Below, piece after piece: positions 21,109-32,539 of a stretch of DNA of 64,000 bases. Position 1 is the first letter of the stretch, and the number at the start of each line of letters is the position of its first letter. The notes under the pieces are model-generated. The model did not search any database. It was not told the DNA's origin and was given only the letters and a program-made list of their open reading frames with translations. Origin of the DNA: Cenococcum geophilum 1.58 (taxonomy: Eukaryota; Ascomycota; Dothideomycetes; Gloniales; Gloniaceae); the NCBI GenBank assembly GCA_001692895.1, contig KV748245.1, positions 682,001 to 746,000 of the forward strand. The letters are read 5' to 3'. Made by a program: the position numbers and the translations under genes.

Positions 21109-21899
21109 TACTATTGGGGCTGTCTAAAAGCTAAGTTGCCTGTTTACCTTATCTTAACCTTAGGCTTAGCTTATTAGCTGCTAAGGCGACAAGAAGTTGC
21201 GTCGAGGCGTATAATAGGGCTTAAGTAAAGCCACGTAACTGGATGGGCATTGCTATACAAAGCAACGCTTAACCGGCTGCCTCTATATCGCCATCTTAGA
21301 ATAATTAAAAGAAAGGGGTTAATGCTAGCCCTTATTATTTAATATAACCCTCCTATAGAGGCATAGCAAAGGTAGGTATAGATGGGAAGGATTATACTCC
21401 TATCGTGGCCGTATTATAGCGCATTTGTAATACTGCGCTAGTATCCCTAAGTTAGTAAATCGGCTTAACTTTTAAGGCATAGTTAAAGCGGAGTCTACTA
21501 TTAGCTCTCCTATTAGCCAGGCGGTAGAGAGGAGTAGGATATAAAAGGCCTTTATATCCTTTAACTAGACCTATATTAAGCACAGTATCCTTTAAGGAAA
21601 TCCCTCCTTACTTTCTTATAAAGACACTCGAATTATTAGCTGCCTTATTTCTTTAATAATAAGCCACTCGGACGCCATAATAGAGGATACTATATTATAC
21701 TAGGCTAAGGTGCGCTCTAAACATTAAATCCTTTATAGAATACCGCTAACGGAGCTAGGATATACCGCATACTTCTAATCCTAAGGGCTCTAATAAGGCC
21801 GTTAATATAGTAGGGTAGGTATACAATAGTTGCTTCCCCGTGGTTTTATTTATTCGCCGGCTTACTAACATAAGTAGGATATCTAGTTAGCATTAGAAC
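21109..21899. other. Internal stretch of the 6-kb unit, no gene recognised
   Basis: Follows the left direct repeat. Stops occur in all frames and no motif was recognised on either strand. Confidence 0.35.
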
Positions 21900-22740
21900 G
21901 CAAGAGTAATTTAAAGAGCGACGAGGCTAATATAAAAGGAACTATAAGGAAATACTTACTCCGCACTAATAAGATAAAAAAGCCACCTCAATATAGTTAG
22001 ATTAGTAACTCCTTCTAATAAAGCTTACTAACCCCCAGCTTACTATATTAGGGGCGATAAAGAGACTAGGTAGCTTAGTTAATTAACTTAGCTACAAGCT
22101 TAGCTAACTTAATAGGCAAGTTAGCAGCCTTAAAAAAAGTAACCGCTACATTATAAGTTATCTAGGAAAGGTTAACAATTAGATTAACAGCTTAAGAAGT
22201 AACTAGAAAGAAATAAGAGATACTATTAGGCGGTTTTAAAACGAAATTTACACTTTTAAAAAAGGTAGTAATAAAACTTTAAATTACGGAGATAAACGGG
22301 TTATAAAGGCTAGAAATAAGATCACGGCACCTAAGGGGAAAAGGGCACGCTTAGCCTAAGGATAGAGAAGTCTGCAGAATTAAGGAGGAAATTTATTAGC
22401 TTAAATGGTACGCTCTTTAGTTATTATATCGTTTGCTTATTAAAGGAAATTTATATATTAGATTTAAGCTAGACTAGCCCCGCCCTTTATAGCGAGTGTT
22501 TGCCGCATTTATATACTTAATTAGCAATAAATTAGTAGATCTAACTAAGCTTGGCGTCTAAAGCGAGCAGAACTACATTTCCCTGTCACGTATTTAAGTC
22601 TTATCGCTATTTACTAGCGTCTTCTTTACTAGTAGAGGATAGCATTTATCCTTAAAATAAAAGTTAGTTCGTAGAATAATAGAAAAAAAGGGGGCCTATA
22701 AGGGTTTCTAGGTCTAGAGGCTATAAAGACTGTTTAATTC
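21900..22740 (+). pseudogene. Unknown coiled-coil protein
   Basis: A plus-strand frame in which almost all stops are TAA/TAG at positions that would be Gln. Reading through gives a coiled coil (AQLINQLSYKLSQLNRQVSS-like heptads, about 22060-22200), a basic KARNKITAPKGKRARLA stretch (about 22310-22355) and a more hydrophobic C-terminal half. I do not recognise the family. It lies inside the 6-kb unit and converges with the kinase-like gene at 22763. Coding status rests only on the Gln-to-stop pattern and the coiled-coil periodicity. Confidence 0.4.
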
Positions 22741-22762
22741 ACTAATACGGTAAACACCCCGG

Positions 22763-25201
22763 CTATTTTAACCCGCGGAGTTTTACTATTGCCCGTTGCA
22801 TCTTCTGCACAAATTCATCATAATATTCTCCCGGCTGCTTATTCAGATCCTCCTTAGGTACCCGTTTTCTCTTCTAATTTAGTAAGATAATACCTAGCAC
22901 AGCCCGCGGTTTCAGAACTTCAGCCCATTTAAAGTTAATTATTATTGCTTCGCTAACCTCTGCATTCTAAAGCATATTATAAGGCATCGCATCTCAGTAT
23001 AAAACTCCTAGTTAATAGACGGCCCAAATTAAGCGCTTAACCTATTCTGTTAGGTATAGCCTATTATCACCGTTAATACATTAAGAGATCAGTTTCCCCC
23101 TAAAACTAAGGAACATCATATAAACGATCTCCACAATACCGTTATAGAAATACGGACGGTCAAGATTAATATTTCCTAGATGTACCGGCATATATATACC
23201 CTAAATTAGACGGAGGCGCTTGTAGATAGTAGCCTTCTGATTTAGGTGGCTAATAAAGTTAATAACGGTGCATTTTGCGGCTAGGGTGTATCTATATAAC
23301 GTTAACCTAACCTTAAATAGAGCCCTGCGTATTCTATATACGCCCACTAGCTTATAATTAGTATCTAAATCTTTTAAGAGTTGCTGGCGCATAAGATTAA
23401 GGAAGGTGGGTTAGTTAATCCGATAACGGCTCCCGCCGTAATCTCGTACGTTTGGACATGTCTCGTTAAGCAAACCCCCCTTTACTAAGCCAAAAAGACA
23501 TTTTTAAGTGCAATACCGCCTACCTTTACCTCTATAGCGGGAATTGCGACCGGATAATCCGCTAGTAGGGTCTAGGGCTTAGGGCAGAGGCTAGGGTAGG
23601 GACCGCTAAGATAGACGGCTTAGAGTATTAGGATCAAACTCGTCGTCACTAGGCTCGCTCCAATCCTGCGACGGGTAACACTAGGGGGAACTGGTTAACG
23701 TTGCTCTAGGTCGAAGCTAGACAGGTAATATATAAAGAAAATCATTTTGCCTAGGTGCCTAGTACTCTAATAAAGGCGCATTATATACAGGAATTATATC
23801 TAGTAGATTATTATAGATTACCTCCTAGCTTTTTAGTTAAGCGGCCGCGTTAGTCCGCCAATTTTAATTCTAAGGCGGCGTCTTTAGCGCCTAAAGGGTA
23901 AATGCTAGTATCTGTCCGACGGCGGTTAGATGCAATTAATTTCCCCTATCTAAATCCGGTGCCCATCCAGTCGTCTCCCTAATATTACCTTTGGGGACGG
24001 ATAGGAAGTAGTAAACCGTTTTAGGATTATAGGGCACTCGTAAAAAGATAAATACTTTACTAGTGTAAATGCACCTATACTTTAGTCTAGCCTAGACCAT
24101 ATAAGAAAAGGCCTAAGTAATAATAGCAGCGATAAGGCAACGGAAGTGGTCCTATAGGCTGTCGATCTTATAATAGCGGACTACTTCCTCAAGTTTTATA
24201 TTATTAAGACCCTTATAGATATAGCTGAGAGTTAGTTTATAGGGAGCCTTATACTTAATAATAAAGGTAACAATGCAATGCTCTGTGTTCTAAGTCTTAC
24301 TAAAAGTATTATATACGCAGAACTAATCTATATAAGGACGCGACGATCTTGCTAATTCTGCCATTACTATAGCCGTAGGCTCGGCCAGGCTAGCCGAGTC
24401 TGGCGGCTTTATCCGCTTAGCCTGGGCTTAAGGACAGAGTAACCGCCGTCGCTGGTTCCTAGATACACTTATTTATTACATATCCTCCTCTATTCGCTAT
24501 TCTAGGCTAAAAGTATTAGTATAATTTTTAAACTTTACTAACCCTTTTAGGCGGAACTTCCGCTAAAGCGTTAGATTATTATAAAGTTGTTTAATAATTA
24601 ATAATATATAGTCCTCGACGGTATAGTACTAAAAGTAATTTAAGTCTAGCTTAGAACTTATTATCCTCTAGTAGATAGCCTCCCTAGACTCTTCTAATGT
24701 ATATAGCGAAGTAAAGTGCCGTTCTAGTATAAAATCTAATCCTATAAGGTCGTTCCAGATGGCTCCCTGCTATACTAGAAAATCTTCCTATACTTAGATC
24801 CTTTTAGGGCGAATCTTATTATTCGCATTAGTAGGGTCGCCCCGTGTTAATAATATCACATTAGTTTAAATAGTAAGGCCTAAGTAGAGATGGGCATAAT
24901 AGGCGTTAAGAAACTCGAGTAGTGTTGTCTTGCGGGTTTTCCCCTTAGCTTCTTCCTAGGCTCGCTCCGCTTCTTACCGTTTACGTTATTCTTCTTCCTA
25001 TACGCGCTCTACTTCTTCCTATACACGCTCCGCTTCTTCTTGTGCACGCTCTGCTTCTTCCTATACGCGCTTTGCTTCTTCTTATCTGCGCTACTCCTCC
25101 TCCTGTCTGCGCTGCTCTTCTTATCGTCCGCGTTGCTCTTCTTGCCGTCTGCGTTACTCTTTAAGGAAAAGCTGTTTGTAATTAGGTGACCGTTAGGCCA
25201 T
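22763..25201 (-). pseudogene. Fungal kinase-like protein with N-terminal coiled coil
   Basis: From an ATG at 25201 the N-terminus is a long E/R-rich coiled coil (EEQRRQEEE-type repeats, 24950-25160), followed by a FLNAYYAHLYLG block. A middle region has FILERHFTSLYTLEESREAI and a VFIFLRVPYN..TVYYFLS segment. The C-terminal third is a degraded protein-kinase fold: KDLDTNYKLVGVYRIRRALF, then MPVHLGNINLDRPYFYNGIV, MMFLSFRGKLI, the catalytic loop as LY.DAMPYNML.N (family LHRDAMPRNILWN; TAC TGA from CAC CGA) near 22995, IIINFKWAEVL (family IDFEWAEV, Asp to Asn) and KPRAVLGIILLN.KRKR. This is a large fungal family of kinase-like proteins of unknown role. HRD and DFG-like residues are lost, so it is inactive. 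Confidence 0.72.
24950..25160 (-). repeat. E/R-rich coding repeat (GCTCTTCTT/GCGCTC units)
   Basis: Imperfect units of 27-30 bp such as CGCTCTGCTTCTTCCTATA repeat seven or eight times and encode the coiled coil of the kinase-like protein. Confidence 0.75.
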
Positions 25202-25439
25202 ATTATAGTGGCGATAATAATAATAACGGGAGAGCGTATAAGGGAGAGTTTTGTTTACAGCAGATGGGCAATTTAGGCGGAGCGGATCAATAGAAACATT
25301 TAAACGGTTTTACTAATAATCCGGAATCCGTAATAAATAGCCAAGTTAAGGATGGATGCAAATTTTAAGCTCTGCGTTAGCGTCCTCTTTAGCCTCGCTG
25401 CATTTAAGCCTTATACATTATATATAAATCTAAATTAAT

Positions 25440-26440
25440 AAGAAGCAAATCTTATAAAGGTTCTAAAACTAGAAATAAAAGAAATATATAAGACTAGATT
25501 TAGAAACATTAAAGAAATTCCCATATAACAACTTCTATAAACTTTATAACGACTTAAAGCCCCCTTATACATACCTAAAGAAGTCCCCATATAAATAGCC
25601 CTATAAGCGTAGCCATAAGTCTAAGCCCCCTTACGTAACCTAACTACCCCTCTCTACCATACCGGAATAGACGAGCAACCGCTGTATATAATAAGTAGAG
25701 AAACGACTTAAACAAAAAGAAAACACTATAAAATAACATATTTATATTCTTAAGGTATAAATCTATAAGGACCGTAGTCTTAAACACAACTAATAGTTGC
25801 TAAGGTGGTATATGTTCTAGGTCTATAAGAAATGCAAAAAATCCTAAGTCGCTAGTATAGATTTGCATTCCATTATCGCTTTTAAGGTAGTAAATAAACT
25901 TATCCAAGGGAAGGTATAGATCGTTATAAATGCTTCGCAGCTCGCTATAAGTCAAGCAGGCAGAGACTCTGGTAGGAATGGTAAAATATTATTTTATTTC
26001 GCGATAGGCTAAACGAAGAAAGACTAAAGTTTTAACCCTTTTACCAGCTTTTATTAGAACTCTTCTTTGTATTTATATCCTATACTTATAGATTTAGGAC
26101 TATAAAGCCAAGGCCACCGTATTTAATTGTCGCCTATATAGCCTCGTCGCCTATATAGCCTCGTCGCCTAATATCTCTTCATTGCTGTCTGCCCATATTT
26201 CTTAACCTTTAGTACTAAAATAATTTTCTCCGCCATATAATATCTCTGCGTCCCATTCTTAATCCTTATCACTAGAGTTACTCTCCTAACCAGTTAATGC
26301 CTCTACGTTGCCGTTACCATTTTTAAAGCTGATTTCTCTATCTATAAACGCCTACTTACTAGCTGACGATTTAGGGACGCTGCGCTTATAGGTACTTAGG
26401 GTTACAGGATACCACTTAAAGAGAAATCGTAGTTGATATT
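25440..26440 (+). pseudogene. Unknown protein with conserved-looking central block
   Basis: Plus-strand frame from about 25440. Reading through TAA/TAG at expected Gln gives LETLKKFPYNNFYKLYN, an APPYTYLKKSPYK-like region, then a well-formed block KLIQGKV.IVINASQLAISQ, AGRDSGRNGKILFYFAIG, KKD.SFNPFTSFY and SLYLYPILIDLGL (25880-26105). The last 300 bases are less clear and include a 21-bp direct repeat, TCGTCGCCTATATAGCC, near 26125-26165. I do not recognise the family. It lies within the 6-kb repeat-bounded unit. Confidence 0.45.
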
Positions 26441-26471
26441 GTTAGGATATAAAACAAGCCTATAGGCCTCC

Positions 26472-26819
26472 GTACTGGCTGCTTAGCGCCTTAAATATAA
26501 GTCCTCCCTCAGCGCAAGGCAGATTAGCAGGAGTTATTATACCGCCCGTATAAGGCGGGGCATTTATAAAGGGCTTAGCTAGGACGCTAACTAAGCCTCC
26601 CGGTAGCGCATTAACAGCTCCTTTACTACAGATGGGGAGTTAATATATAAAATTAACTGGCTGGGGTAAGTCTACTACTTAAGTAGTGTTTTACTCCGTA
26701 AAGGACGGGCGTTAGAAGTAAATTATATAATACTATTCCTGCCAAGGGAGGCGTTATTAGGGGTTATTGTTAACTTCTAATTCTAGTTTATAACTTCATG
26801 CGAACGCTTCCGAACCCTA
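26472..26819 (+). repeat. LTR-like direct repeat, right
   Basis: Second copy of 20760-21108. Slightly less degraded: CpA-rich positions are kept here where the left copy has TpA in several places. Confidence 0.85.
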
Positions 26820-26835
26820 CTAAGGCATGCGGCGT

Positions 26836-26906
26836 CTGTTAGGGATTGTTAGCTATTTAAATCCAGTAACAGCTTAGCTAATGGCTACTCCTAACAATGC
26901 CTCACT
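26836..26906. repeat. Small imperfect fold-back (TGTTAGGGA ... TCCTAACA)
   Basis: TGTTAGGGATTGTTAGCTAT pairs imperfectly with ATGGCTACTCCTAACA, giving a stem of about 16 bp. It starts TG and ends CA but is only 71 bp, too short for an LTR. Confidence 0.5.
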
Positions 26907-27249
26907 TTTAGATCACTTTAGGCGCCTATAATCTTGGGTGTAGACAATACATAAGCTAAGAGTAATCACAGCTACTAAATATTGTACCATAAACACCACA
27001 TAAAGTGGAAAAGAGCGGCTAATATACTCCGCCTTTCCCTTCTACTTTCTATCCTAACTTAGCCCTAGGAAAGAAATGGAGTATAAACGTTGTGCTCCTA
27101 GTTCTTATATACCATTAATTTAACTTACCTTTAAATTTGACCTGTTGACTATATATCCCTTACTATCCTTATAAGAATACTAAACATCATATATATTACC
27201 TCAACTAAATTTAGATATATTGCTAATATAGCCTATAAGCCCTTAATTA

Positions 27250-28300
27250 GTACTTATAAAGACATTACTATATACTACCTCCCCGAAGATATTATATCTA
27301 ATCGTCAATCTACTAGAAACCCTAGATTATCTTAAAATTGTATTAACGCTAAAGACGCAGTATCTAATAGTAGGGAGGAGAAACAATTATAGCTTTCCGG
27401 TCGTATATAGGAGTAGATACCTTATATACCTACCTAAACACCTAATAAGGCTAGTTCTTACAAAAAGGACGATAATATAAAGGGCGATATATAAGAGGAT
27501 ACGGTTTGGGCGAGTGTATAAAAAATATACCTCAATTACCTTAGGGGTTTAGAAGGCCACGGCAAATCTAAGATAGACTTACCTAAGCCAATGGAGGCCC
27601 ATGGCGAGGCTAAGATAGACTTACCTTAACCAAAAAAGAACTATGTTAAAGGCTTATCCTAGCAGATAAATACAGTTATAGGTTTTAAATATATTTCGCC
27701 GGTACCTAGAGGTATATTTATAACACTAATAATTAAGCAGAAAATGGTTTAGTCCCTATATATCTATCTAAAGTATTAATAATTTCCGATACTAAGATCT
27801 TAAGCGGATAAGTAAAGTATCTTATATTCTGGTTACCTACTTATTATATAATAAAGGATATAACACGTCTCTAAAACCCCAGTTATAGAGGAATTATATC
27901 TTTATATAGTCCTATCGCAGTAATATACTAGTATCCTACCTAGGTTTTAGCGGTGGATATACCGCAAAAGAAACTTTTATTATACTATATTGAGAATCCT
28001 TATTACCTCCGCCGTTATACTAAGATATATAAACCGCTTAAAGATATTATAATGGAAATAGCTAAGAGGGGCAAACTGTATAAGTAAGGAGATTAACTAG
28101 GAGAAGTATTAGAGGATCTATTAGAAGAGATATTAAGGAGAATAGTACGTAAGAAAAAGGTGGATTATACTAGAGATGGAGATTCTAAGAAGTCTAAGGA
28201 ATAAGAAATTTCCTATAAAGACTTTCGCAATTACGTTAATTTCTTTCAGCATTTATTAAGGATTAAGGCGTTAATTAGGATTTCCTTAGCTTAGTATTTT
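27250..28300 (+). pseudogene. Possible unknown protein, broken
   Basis: The best part (27950-28270) reads AVDIPQKKLLLYYIENPYY, LRRYTKIYKPLKDIIMEIAK, then LGEVLEDLLEEILRRIVRKK and FRNYVNFFQHLLRIKALI, with TAA/TAG only where Gln fits. Upstream a glycine/His/Pro-containing direct repeat (GAGGCCCATGGCGAGGCTAAGATAGACTT-like units, 27550-27630; shown here by its 17-bp core CTAAGATAGACTTACCT) is present, and the frame shifts at least once. I do not recognise it. Confidence 0.35.
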
Positions 28301-30059
28301 GTTTCTATATAGTTACTTCTATATTAAGAATCTCTTATTATTATCCGTACGTAAATAAACAAATTCTTACATATTGGATTAAAGTTGGAGACTCGCTTAT
28401 AGCAAGCAAGCTTAATAAGTCCTCCACCTTTATATGCTTGGCAGTGATAAGTTAGCCGCCCCGTAACTCGCTTAGTCCTTAAGGTCGTCGCTTTCCGATC
28501 TAAATATCTTAGAATTAACCTTTATTAACCTATCCTCTTTAACCTAGTCAAAATATACTAGAGTCTTCTTAACTGGAACAGGATAGAACCTTTCCTTTAA
28601 AACAGTTAGTATATTCCGTATAGTAATAGAGAGAAGAGGGCCTACTAAGTCTTATAGGTTTGGAGGCCATAAAGATTAATCTATAAACGTATAAATATAA
28701 AATCGACTATTGCGCCGTATAAGGATATAGCAATCTACATCAAAGTGTCGCTTTAATCTATTGGCCTTTTCTAAGAAGGTCCCCTTTTGCTTTCAAAAAT
28801 TCTTATTTACGGCTCGCTTTGACCTTAATAGTAATCTTTACTTTAGATATATAACTGTAATAAATAATTAATGGCTTAGTAGCTCTCTAGTGTTTTTATA
28901 GGATAACTAGCGTATAGGTTAACTAAATTTTATATTAATGAGGTGGGAATGTTAAGAGTAAATATAGAATATATCCCTTAATGTTGGCCTAAGTTGCGGC
29001 TTTAAAAACTAAATCTTATTTTAAGAATTGGGTCCGATTCTAAAGACTATATTCTAATTCTAAAGACTATATCCTAAGTCTATTTTCGGGAATAGGCTAG
29101 TTAACTATTAGGAACGTCTGCTAAGCCAAACACATTAAATATAGCTAAAAAGGTATAGCGGTTAAGCCAAGCGGCTCGAAGCACAGGGCTATTTTTACCC
29201 TGGCTTAAATCGTGATCCCAAAACCGAACCCGGCCCTAGGAGACAGCCAATTAACTGCTATAAAAAGGGCGCGATCCCGAAAACCGGATCCGGTTTTGAG
29301 AAATAGGATCCTAATTTTAAGAAATGGGTCGATTAACCGCTATAAAAAGAGGTTGACTATCTATATTTGGTATATTAGGTTTAGCTTATTTTAGGACTAG
29401 CTATATAATTATATATAGGCACTTATATAACCAACCCTAGGAAACCCGCTCTTAGGAGCCCTACTATATTAGAGCTTTACGCGTTACGGAACAAACTAAA
29501 ACTAGTTATTATGGCTTAGTATTTAACTAAGCCCTGCGAAGCCTTAGTCCGAGCCACGTTAGGTTAGCTTAACTTTTCCGTGCCCAATCTTTAATCTTCT
29601 ATATTTGCTCCTACCTTGCTTCCCTTCCTTATACTTTTCTCCCCAGCGCGTACGGGCACTAGAACTAAAAACGAGACGCCATAAAGCATAGGCGCCTAAA
29701 TAAAAAGTGACGCCATAAAGCACGGGCGCCTAAATAGAAAGTAACCCTAAAGTATAGGCTCCGGCCTAAAAGTGATCTAAAGTTCGAGCTTTTGACTATA
29801 AGAATTCCAGAGTATAAGTATTTAGGCTAAAAACAAGACGCCCCAAAATATGATGCTCTTTAGTTAGGCCACTAAGGTTTATCGCGAAGGACTGACTAAA
29901 TATTATCCGAAGCCAACTATATCTAGTTTAAGTGCTAAGTAAAGGAGCAAAATAAAGCAAAACTATATCCTAAAAGTATGCTGGCCGCGTGCGTATATAT
30001 ATATATCACGGCCCTTATTTATTTACATAGATACTCTTCGCCGCTATTATAATAAAATT
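28301..30059. other. No recognised gene; short repeats
   Basis: Contains a duplicated ATTCTAAAGACTATAT (29035-29075), a 60-codon open frame at 29212-29394 without family support, and the 33-bp repeat at 29670-29790. A pyrimidine-rich block (29590-29645) precedes that repeat. An ATAT run lies near 29990-30005. Confidence 0.35.
29670..29790 (+). repeat. Tandem repeat, about 33-35 bp, GACGCCATAAAGCA units
   Basis: Two good copies and one poorer copy of a unit that reads GACGCCATAAAGCA then GGCGCCTAAATA. Differences are mainly transitions. Confidence 0.75.
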
Positions 30060-32300
30060 AATAACTCTCCTTTAGTATATCTTAACTGCTTATATATTTA
30101 TCTGCCTAAGTTTCTACTTTTATCTTTATTTTTATAATAAAAAACAGAAAGTAACACGATAAACTTTAGTGCTAGCAGCCCTCTTCTTATTGCCCCAATT
30201 TATTTCTGCTATTGTTTTAGTTATTATTAATGCATTTTAGGATTATATACACTGTATATTAAACTATAGTTAATTTTTAGGCTAGAAACAGAACTGACAT
30301 CCTATTATAGCTGACGTAAGATTACCGCTTATTATTTTATGCGGGTTTGCAACTATTCCTCTAATTATTAAAGTAATTTATAAAGTAAATTTATAGAGGG
30401 GTAAAGCTAATAAATATAGTATACGTCGCTAAACAATATTCTTTTTAAAGTTAATAGTAGTAAGCTAATTTTTATAGGGGTTGGGGCAGTAGTGTTCTTA
30501 TTAAGGATAGCACTCTTTAGACTGTAGGTTCTCCCTATATACTCTCCTAACCTTTCCCTCTAACCTATACCTATAGTTTAGTTACTAAAGTAGGCCATAT
30601 ATCCCTCTTAGAGAGTTCCCACTTTTGGTTTATATTAGAGGTTGGCCTTATCAGCCTTAAAGAGATCTTTATTACCTACGTATATTTAATTCTCTTTAAA
30701 AGCCGCATTAAAAAGCAGCCCAATTTTATAAACTATTAAGGCTCCTACCGCTAAGAATTGCTTAATTCGTTTACTATAGAGCGTGACAACCCTATCTAAA
30801 GGCTTACTATAATAGTCCTTATAAACGCCGTTACAGTACTCCCTATCCTAGCGTGTGTGGTACTAGCAGCTACTTATAAGGACTATAATATCCCTTTTAT
30901 AATGGTAAACTTTTCCTTATAGTACATCCGATTTATTACTAACTAGCTAAAGTTTTAAATTGCCTGCATTGGCTGGAGAAGACCCTAGTAAATTATAGCG
31001 TAAACACCTTCTATTACCCTAATTGGTCTATTGCCCTTTTATCCCTTCTACTATAAAAGGTTAAATAATAGCTAAATAGCTCTTATAGGCCCTTTGCGGT
31101 TTTCTTACTCTTTCTTAAAAGATAGTATATACTAAGATTTTTATTACGCGCGAGATAGGACAGAAATAATTGCAATATAAGGAGATTAGTATACACTAGG
31201 CTTAACGCCGCTTAATTGGGATTTTTAGTGTCTTTGGTTATTAATATCTTGCTAAATCTATATATACTACTCCTAACGGCTTTTTTATATCTAATATGTT
31301 AGTCGCATATTAAGATATAATAGTATAATTATTTTAGCCTTACCTACTTTTATTATTAAAATGGATTTAGTATATAGCCTCTAATAAAAATATACGGTAC
31401 CGAATACACGTCTATCTAGGGCTTACGCCTTATATAGACTTATAGGCGCCTTCTATAATCCTTACTTACTAACTAAACGGGCATATAGAAGAGCCCTGTA
31501 AAAGTTACGCCGGATTAACTTTGGGAACGCCTAAAAGCTTAGGTTCTTTTATATATATATTGTTATAACTATCGCCGCTAGCCCTTACCTTAAGAATATA
31601 GGACAATTAATTGCTATAGTACGGCTATCTAAAACCTGTCCTAAGCTATAGAAACAGTGCATTGCCCATATTAATAGGTAATTGGAGAGGAGGGATTTCT
31701 TTATAATTCCCACTTTTAGATATATTAATTCCATCTTACTATATAGGGTAATGTAAGAGTATCCTAGCTACTGTTAAGTTAATTTCGTAGTATACCTTAA
31801 CCGCGTTACTTAAATTTTAGCTTACTAGATGCCTTAATTAATAGGCGCCTTAGCTAAATCACACGGCCGCTCTAATTTAATAAAATCTTCTTCGTCCGTA
31901 TCGACTTGGGATTAGTTAGAGTTAAACTTAGCCAGGCTTTCCTGAGGAACAATTTGATACGCCGGAGGTAATTAATAGTCGGTATGCCGATTTTCGTCTC
32001 CCTAGTTAAATGCCCAGTTAGTTAATCGTATAAGGTAGCATCTTCTACGTCTAGGGTATAGGCGTCATAGTCTAAGAAAGTTTAGGGGGCTTCTTATAAA
32101 GATAAATATATACATTTTTCCTAAACAACTATATAGAGATAAGGAGGCTTTATAATAGAGTAAGGGAGCCTTATAAGTAAGCGAGGGAGTAAAAGAGCTA
32201 TGTGAAGAAGTTAGTAAAAACGGCTTAGCTAGCAGATATATATATAAAGTTAAGCCGTTTAAGAAACTATATTCTAAATCCATTAACTAAGATCTAGATT
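30060..32300 (+). pseudogene. Possible large membrane protein of unknown family
   Basis: Plus-strand frames, with shifts, show several hydrophobic stretches (VLAALFLLPQFISAIVLVII near 30170; AVTVLPILACVVLAATY near 30830) and later charged blocks (RLSRAYALYRLIGAFYNPYL near 31410; VRLSKTCPKLQKQCIAHINR near 31620 reading one stop as Gln; QMPQLIGALAKSHGRSNLIK near 31830). Stops are almost all TAA/TAG. Too degraded to assign; a transporter or glycosyltransferase-like protein are both possible. Confidence 0.35.
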
Positions 32301-32539
32301 TTATTTATAGAATATATTCTAAAAACAAAATTAATAAATTTAGAAACTAGGATATAAATATATTTTTATTATAATTTAGGTTAAGTAGGAATATATGGCG
32401 AATAATTATAAAGTAAAATAGTATTATATTATTTAAATGTCTAATAAATATTATATCTTGCTAGCGTAAAATTATATATCTCCTCCTCCATTATTTCTCT
32501 CTCTTTTACGTTTTAGGCTCTTTCCTATACCTATAAAAT

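Larger units (their letters stand above)
20760..26819. mobile_element. 6-kb unit bounded by direct repeats, carrying kinase-like gene
   Basis: Two direct repeats (20760-21108 and 26472-26819, about 349 bp) bound 5.4 kb of internal sequence. CTAA occurs directly outside both ends (20756-20759 and 26820-26823), a possible 4-bp target duplication. TGGGGCTGTC begins a few bases after the left repeat, like a primer-binding site. Inside are a plus-strand coiled-coil ORF, a minus-strand kinase-like gene and another plus-strand ORF. I saw no Gag, RT, integrase or transposase. It could be an LTR element that carries host-like genes, or a gene unit flanked by two insertions of the same repeat. Confidence 0.55.

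Noticed and set aside
26836..26906. Copia-type solo LTR
   Set aside because: TGTTAGG...CCTAACA ends fit, but 71 bp is too short and the inside is a fold-back.
29150..29225. tRNA-like segment (TAGCGGTTAAGCC ... GATCCCA)
   Set aside because: It has box-A-like and weak box-B-like sequences but no cloverleaf with paired acceptor and anticodon stems could be drawn.
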